From Dinoroseobacter sp034111085 (GTDB lineage Bacteria; Pseudomonadota; Alphaproteobacteria; Rhodobacterales; Rhodobacteraceae), in assembly GCA_034111085.1 (NCBI GenBank), contig JAWUXZ010000017.1, forward strand, positions 1 to 64,000: 64,000 nt of DNA, written 5' to 3'. This document shows, one piece after another, positions 60,487 through 64,000 of this stretch. The position numbers were made by a program, and so were the translations under genes. Below the pieces are notes generated by a model. That model saw only the letters and a list, made by a program, of their open reading frames with translations. It was not told the DNA's origin and searched no databases. Positions within the stretch are counted from its first letter, which is position 1. Every line of letters starts with the position of its first letter.

Positions 60487-60879
60487 TTAGAATACGGTGC
60501 AGAGCACTTCGCCACCAACGTTATGTTGGCGCGCAGCAGCATCGGACATCACGCCTTTAGACGTGGATACAATCGAAACACCCAAACCCTGACGGACCTG
60601 CGGCACATCCTTGACGCCCATATACACACGACGACCAGGGGTCGACACACGCTTGAGCTCACGGATAACCGGAGTGCTGTCAAAATACTTGAGGCTAATC
60701 TCGATCTCGGGGTGCTTGGTATCAGCGACAGCTTCGTAGCCGCGGATATAGCCTTCGTCGGCCAACACATCCAGAACCCAAGCGCGAAGCTTGGAAGCCG
60801 GGGTGCGGACGGTGGATTTGCCACGCATCTGAGCGTTGCGGATACGCGTTAGCATATCACCAAGAGGATCATTCATCAT
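60487..60879 (-). CDS. rpsH: 30S ribosomal protein S8
   Basis: The 130-residue protein has DPLGDMLTRIRNAQMRGKS and the ending STSKGVMSDAAARQHNVGGE. The first of two adjacent ATGs is preferred because GGGAGG is 9 bases upstream. Confidence 0.98.
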   Translation of the reverse strand: MMNDPLGDMLTRIRNAQMRGKSTVRTPASKLRAWVLDVLADEGYIRGYEAVADTKHPEIEISLKYFDSTPVIRELKRVSTPGRRVYMGVKDVPQVRQGLGVSIVSTSKGVMSDAAARQHNVGGEVLCTVF

Positions 60880-60894
60880 TGTCTAAATCCTCCC

Positions 60895-61200
60895 TTACCA
60901 GCTCGACTTAACCATGCCGGGAATTTGACCTTTCGAGCCAAGTTCGCGCAGCATGATACGGCTGACTTTAAGTTTACGGTAATACGCGTGCGGACGACCC
61001 GTCAGCTGGCAGCGGTTGTGAAGCCGGGTTGCCGAGCTGTTGCGGGGCAGCTTGGCGAGTTTCAGACGCGCGGTGAAACGCTCTTCCATCGTCAGGCTAT
61101 CATCGTTTGCAATAGCTTTCAGCGCAGCCCGCTTGGTGGCATATTTGTCCACCAGCTTCTGACGCTTAACTTCGCGTGCGATCATGGATTTCTTCGCCAT
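60895..61200 (-). CDS. rpsN: 30S ribosomal protein S14 (zinc-free type)
   Basis: The 101-residue protein has KKSMIAREVKRQKLVDKYA and NRCQLTGRPHAYYRKLKVSR; only one cysteine of the zinc form remains, so it is the C-minus type. Confidence 0.98.
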   Translation of the reverse strand: MAKKSMIAREVKRQKLVDKYATKRAALKAIANDDSLTMEERFTARLKLAKLPRNSSATRLHNRCQLTGRPHAYYRKLKVSRIMLRELGSKGQIPGMVKSSW

Positions 61201-61220
61201 GGTTTATTCTCTCCCCCGGC

Positions 61221-61784
61221 TCAGCTGTTGAAAGGCATGTTGAAAGCTTTCAACAGCGATTTGGCTTCGGCGTCAGTCGCCGCGGTGGTGCAGATCACGA
61301 TGTCCATGCCCCAGTTCTCATCGACTTTGTCGAAGTTGATCTCGGGGAAGACGATGTGTTCCTTCAGGCCCATAGCGTAGTTGCCACGGCCATCGAACGA
61401 CTTGCCCGGTACACCACGAAAGTCCCGAATGCGGGGCATTGCGATGGTGATCAAGCGGTCGAGGAATTCAAACATCCGATCGCCGCGCAGGGTCACTTTC
61501 GCGCCCAGTGGCATATCTTCACGAACGCGGAAACCAGCGATGGATTTCTTCGCCTTGGTGACCAAAGCTTTCTGGCCGGCAATCGAACTCAGGTCTTCTT
61601 GAGCAGATTTGGCTTTCTTGCTGTCACGCACGGCTTCAGCACCACAGCCGATGTTCAGAACGATTTTTTCCAGACCAGGGATCTGCATGTCGTTCTTATA
61701 ACCGAACTCTTCCCTCATGGCGGGGCGGATAGTTTCCGCGTAGATCGCCTTCAGGCGCGGGGTGTAGGTTGCTTCATCAAGCAT
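61221..61784 (-). CDS. rplE: 50S ribosomal protein L5
   Basis: The 187-residue protein has IPGLEKIVLNIGCGAEAVRD and the later RIRDFRGVPGKSFDGRGNY, standard L5 signatures. It binds 5S rRNA. It starts 1 base from the end of rplX. Confidence 0.98.
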   Translation of the reverse strand: MLDEATYTPRLKAIYAETIRPAMREEFGYKNDMQIPGLEKIVLNIGCGAEAVRDSKKAKSAQEDLSSIAGQKALVTKAKKSIAGFRVREDMPLGAKVTLRGDRMFEFLDRLITIAMPRIRDFRGVPGKSFDGRGNYAMGLKEHIVFPEINFDKVDENWGMDIVICTTAATDAEAKSLLKAFNMPFNS

Positions 61785-62089
61785 CAGACAGTCTCCCCAG
61801 TGGATTTGGCGAAACGCACTTTCTTACCGTCATCCTCGCGGAAGCCTATCCGAGTTGCTTGACCATTGGTGTCCAGAAGAGCCAGGTTGCTCAGTTGGAT
61901 CGGCATCGCTTTTGGGATGCGACCGCCCTGAGAGTTTTGGCTCTGACGGGTGTGACGGATAAAGATGTTGATCCCGTCTACGATGGCTTTACCGGTGGTC
62001 GGCATAACTTGGGTAATCTCACCCTGTTTGCCTTTGTCTTTGCCGGTCAGCACGACGACCTTATCGCCCTTGCGGAGTTTAGCAGCCAT
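61784..62089 (-). CDS. rplX: 50S ribosomal protein L24
   Basis: The 101-residue protein opens with the KOW motif LRKGDKVVVLTGKDKGKQGE. It shares a base with both rplN and rplE. Confidence 0.98.
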   Translation of the reverse strand: MAAKLRKGDKVVVLTGKDKGKQGEITQVMPTTGKAIVDGINIFIRHTRQSQNSQGGRIPKAMPIQLSNLALLDTNGQATRIGFREDDGKKVRFAKSTGETV

Positions 62090-62457
62090 TACAGCACCTC
62101 CGGTGCGAGCGAGATGATCTTCATAAAGTTCTTAGCGCGCAACTCACGAACAACCGGGCCGAAGATACGGGTGCCGACTGGCTCGTTGTTGTTGTTAAGG
62201 ATGACGGCAGCGTTGCCGTCAAAACGAATGGCTGTGCCATCATCGCGACGTACTTCTTTAGCGGTGCGTACGACTACGGCCTTACGGACGTCGCCCTTCT
62301 TTACGCGACCGCGCGGGATGGCTTCCTTGACCGACACGACAATAATGTCGCCGACGGATGCGTACTTACGCTTGGAACCACCCAGAACCTTGATGCACTG
62401 AACACGGCGAGCGCCGCTGTTGTCAGCTACTTCAAGGTTGGTCTGCATCTGGATCAT
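62089..62457 (-). CDS. rplN: 50S ribosomal protein L14
   Basis: The 122-residue protein starts MIQMQTNLEVADNSGARRVQ and ends LRAKNFMKIISLAPEVL, a full-length L14. Confidence 0.98.
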   Translation of the reverse strand: MIQMQTNLEVADNSGARRVQCIKVLGGSKRKYASVGDIIVVSVKEAIPRGRVKKGDVRKAVVVRTAKEVRRDDGTAIRFDGNAAVILNNNNEPVGTRIFGPVVRELRAKNFMKIISLAPEVL

Positions 62458-62524
62458 TGGTTTCTCCCGACCTTTGAGGACTTACCTGCCTCAGGGTTTC
62501 GACAAAGCTGTTTGGTGGGCCGCT

Positions 62525-62755
62525 TTACGCGGTGACCACCTCCCAGCGTTTGGTCTTCGACTTTGGTGCACATTCTTGAATGCGAACCAGATCACCCACT
62601 TTGAAGCTATTGGCTTCATCATGTGCGCGATATTTCTTCGACCGGCGGATCGTCTTTTGCAGAACGGGGTGCTTGAAGCGACGCTCTACACTGACGGTTA
62701 CAGTTTGTTCGTTGGCGGCGCTGGTCACAACGCCTGCTAGGATACGCTTAGGCAT
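62525..62755 (-). CDS. rpsQ: 30S ribosomal protein S17
   Basis: The 76-residue protein has VTSAANEQTVTVSVERRFKH and VGDLVRIQECAPKSKTKRW. It is 12 bases after rpmC. Confidence 0.97.
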   Translation of the reverse strand: MPKRILAGVVTSAANEQTVTVSVERRFKHPVLQKTIRRSKKYRAHDEANSFKVGDLVRIQECAPKSKTKRWEVVTA

Positions 62756-62767
62756 ACGGCCAGCTCC

Positions 62768-62971
62768 TTATTCAGCGGCCGCTTGCGCGGCCTTTTCGTT
62801 GAGAATGGTATTCACGCGCGCGACGCCGCGACGTACTTTACGCATGCGGGCGGTGTTCTCAAGCTGGCTAGTGGCTTGTTGGAAGCGCAGGTTGAAGGCT
62901 TCCTTTTTCAGCGCGGTCAGCTCGTCTTTTAGCTGGTCCGGCGTCTTATCACGCAGTTCCTGGGCGTTCAT
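62768..62971 (-). CDS. rpmC: 50S ribosomal protein L29
   Basis: The 67-residue protein starts MNAQELRDKTPDQLKDELTA, the L29 signature. In other bacteria rplP lies directly upstream; here the upstream side holds a promoter-like sequence and an opposite-strand oxygenase-like gene instead. Confidence 0.97.
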   Translation of the reverse strand: MNAQELRDKTPDQLKDELTALKKEAFNLRFQQATSQLENTARMRKVRRGVARVNTILNEKAAQAAAE

Positions 62972-63064
62972 GCGCCTTTTCCTTTATGCAACGTCACTGG
63001 AGGGCCCTAAGCACAAGACGTGCCGGGTCACCCTGATTCCAGTGGAGATCGTGGATGAAACGGT

Positions 63065-63093
63065 CGTATAGGCGCGGTTGGGTGGTTGCGCAA
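63065..63093 (-). promoter_or_regulatory. Promoter-like sequence before rpmC
   Basis: On the minus strand TTGCGC (63093-63088), a 17-base spacer and TATACG (63070-63065) lie 94 bases before rpmC. The -10 is identical to that before rplO, and the spacer is similarly C-rich. The rest of the gap 62972-63266 shows no gene. Confidence 0.6.
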
Positions 63094-63266
63094 GGCCTTT
63101 ATGGAAAGGCGATCGACCTCCTAAAAGCGCCAAACCTGAACCGAAGGGCGTTATCCGAAACGCTCGCTGCCTGAGGGCGGTTTGCGCACTGCCAAATCTG
63201 CAACTGGGCAGTGGTGCGTCAGCCCGAACACTCGCGTCTCGGCCTGTTGTCAGCTAACCAAACACC

Positions 63267-63890
63267 ATGACAAACATATCCTCTCTCTTCGTCACCCGCC
63301 TCTACCACGCCTCGCTCGCAGAAAAGGCTCCAGCCATTGACGCACGCGAGCTTGAGGCATCCTGCTATGACATCGCCGAGAATGACGAGGCAGGCCAAGC
63401 GTGGTGCGAGGATCAGGGCTATCCGGGCTACACCAGCTACGCCTCGCTGACCGACCTGCCGTGGCGTTTCCCGGTCTTCAAGGACCTTCAGAAGACCCTC
63501 GACAAGCATGTCGCCGCCTTCATCAAAGACCTCGGCTTCGATCTGGGGACCGAGAAGAAGGTTAAGCTGGACAGCATGTGGATCAACGTCCTGCCCGAGG
63601 GCGGTATTCACACCGCTCATATCCATCCCCATTCCATCATCAGCGGCACCACCTATGTCGCCATGCCCAAGGGCACCAGCGCCATCAAGTTCGAGGACCC
63701 ACGTTTGGCGATGATGATGGCCGCACCCGGTCGCCTCAAAGACGCGCCGCGCAAGCTGCAACAGTTCGTCTACATGCAGCCCGAGGTCGGAGATGTGCTG
63801 CTATGGGAAAGCTGGCTGCGCCACGAGGTTCCGATGAATATGGCCGAGGCAGAACGCATCTCCGTCAGCTTCAATTACGGCTGGGCGTAA
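63267..63890 (+). CDS. TIGR02466-type putative 2-oxoglutarate-Fe(II) oxygenase
   Basis: The 207-residue protein matches the TIGR02466 pattern: the metal-binding segment IHTAHIHPHSIISGTTYV and the C-terminal LLWESWLRHEVPMN with ERISVSFNY giving the second His and the Arg of the 2OG site. Such proteins are common in marine alphaproteobacteria and are presumed hydroxylases, but no substrate is known. The gene is on the plus strand, opposite the ribosomal operon, between rpmC and the position where rplP would be expected. Confidence 0.85.
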   Translation: MTNISSLFVTRLYHASLAEKAPAIDARELEASCYDIAENDEAGQAWCEDQGYPGYTSYASLTDLPWRFPVFKDLQKTLDKHVAAFIKDLGFDLGTEKKVKLDSMWINVLPEGGIHTAHIHPHSIISGTTYVAMPKGTSAIKFEDPRLAMMMAAPGRLKDAPRKLQQFVYMQPEVGDVLLWESWLRHEVPMNMAEAERISVSFNYGWA

Positions 63891-63930
63891 CCGCCCTTTC
63901 CTTTTACCGCTGCGCAGTCGAAGCTGGCCT

Positions 63931-64000
63931 ATGGTCAATCGCTTGCCCCTGCCCCGTCGACTTGCCGCTCGTTTCGTCGGGCATGTGCTGACGTTCGTAG
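63931..64000 (+). CDS. Possible start of a further gene, cut by the window edge
   Basis: An ATG at 63931 opens a frame reading MVNRLPLPRRLAARFVGHV that stays open to the end of the window (23 codons). The ribosome-binding site is weak and the fragment too short to assign, so it may not be a gene. Confidence 0.25.
   Translation, partial: MVNRLPLPRRLAARFVGHVLTFV

Noticed and set aside
1..64000. CRISPR arrays, insertion sequences, prophage or rRNA genes
   Set aside because: No regularly spaced repeats, transposase or phage motifs, or rRNA sequence were seen.

Overview
The window is a chromosomal segment from an alphaproteobacterium of the Rhodobacterales, most likely the marine Roseobacter group. 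This rests on several features seen together: a separate Fo-ATP synthase operon with two b-type subunits, the bztABCD acidic amino acid/amide transporter, MipZ, the ATP12 chaperone, a Hint-domain protein, a LuxR/LuxI pair, and high-GC genes joined by 4-base ATGA overlaps. There is no prophage, IS element, rRNA operon or CRISPR array. One tRNA (Arg-ACG) is present.

Layout. 1-3.9 kb: HIT protein, a branching glycosyltransferase, a sulfotransferase and an unknown enzyme-like protein (probable surface glycan modification). 3.9-11 kb: quinone-reductase-like MDR with divergent LysR, adenosine kinase-nth, Hint protein, Ada-like protein, OmpA lipoprotein and a GntR regulator with a clear operator. 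11.1-13.7 kb: Fo-ATP synthase (atpI-B-E-X-F, minus strand). 13.9-17.7 kb: ArsR regulator, a broken ClbS/DfsB gene, EamA-LysR, azoR-doxX. 17.7-25.3 kb: ffh with a structured leader, a translationally coupled GNAT chain containing a collapsed GNAT remnant, chorismate mutase, then rpsP-rimM-(sulfotransferase-like)-trmD and rplS-rpmE. 25.3-31 kb: serine hydrolase, mipZ, TVP38 plus flavin disulfide reductase, histidine kinase. 31-41.5 kb: tRNA-Arg, rpmH-rnpA-yidD, ttcA, an EAL phosphodiesterase, yidC-MOSC-engB-argB-ferredoxin-like-SixA. 41.5-46 kb: bztABCD. 46.3-52.1 kb (minus): luxR, frameshifted luxI, rarA-crcB-rluA-HAD-atp12. 52.2-63 kb (minus): spc/alpha ribosomal operon from rpmC to rplQ, including secY, adk and rpoA. 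63.2-64 kb: 2OG-Fe(II) oxygenase-like gene and an open frame at the edge.

The most unusual region is 57.58-58.70 kb. Two uncharacterised, AT-rich genes sit between rpmD and rplO inside the spc operon. They are bracketed by a strong terminator after rpmD and a promoter-like sequence before rplO. The ribosomal operon is also interrupted upstream of rpmC, where rplP would be expected, and a near-identical promoter-like sequence restarts transcription there. Three genes are damaged: luxI (1-base frameshift), a ClbS/DfsB gene (in-frame TAA) and one GNAT gene (internal deletion). Structured leader RNAs are predicted upstream of ffh and rplS.
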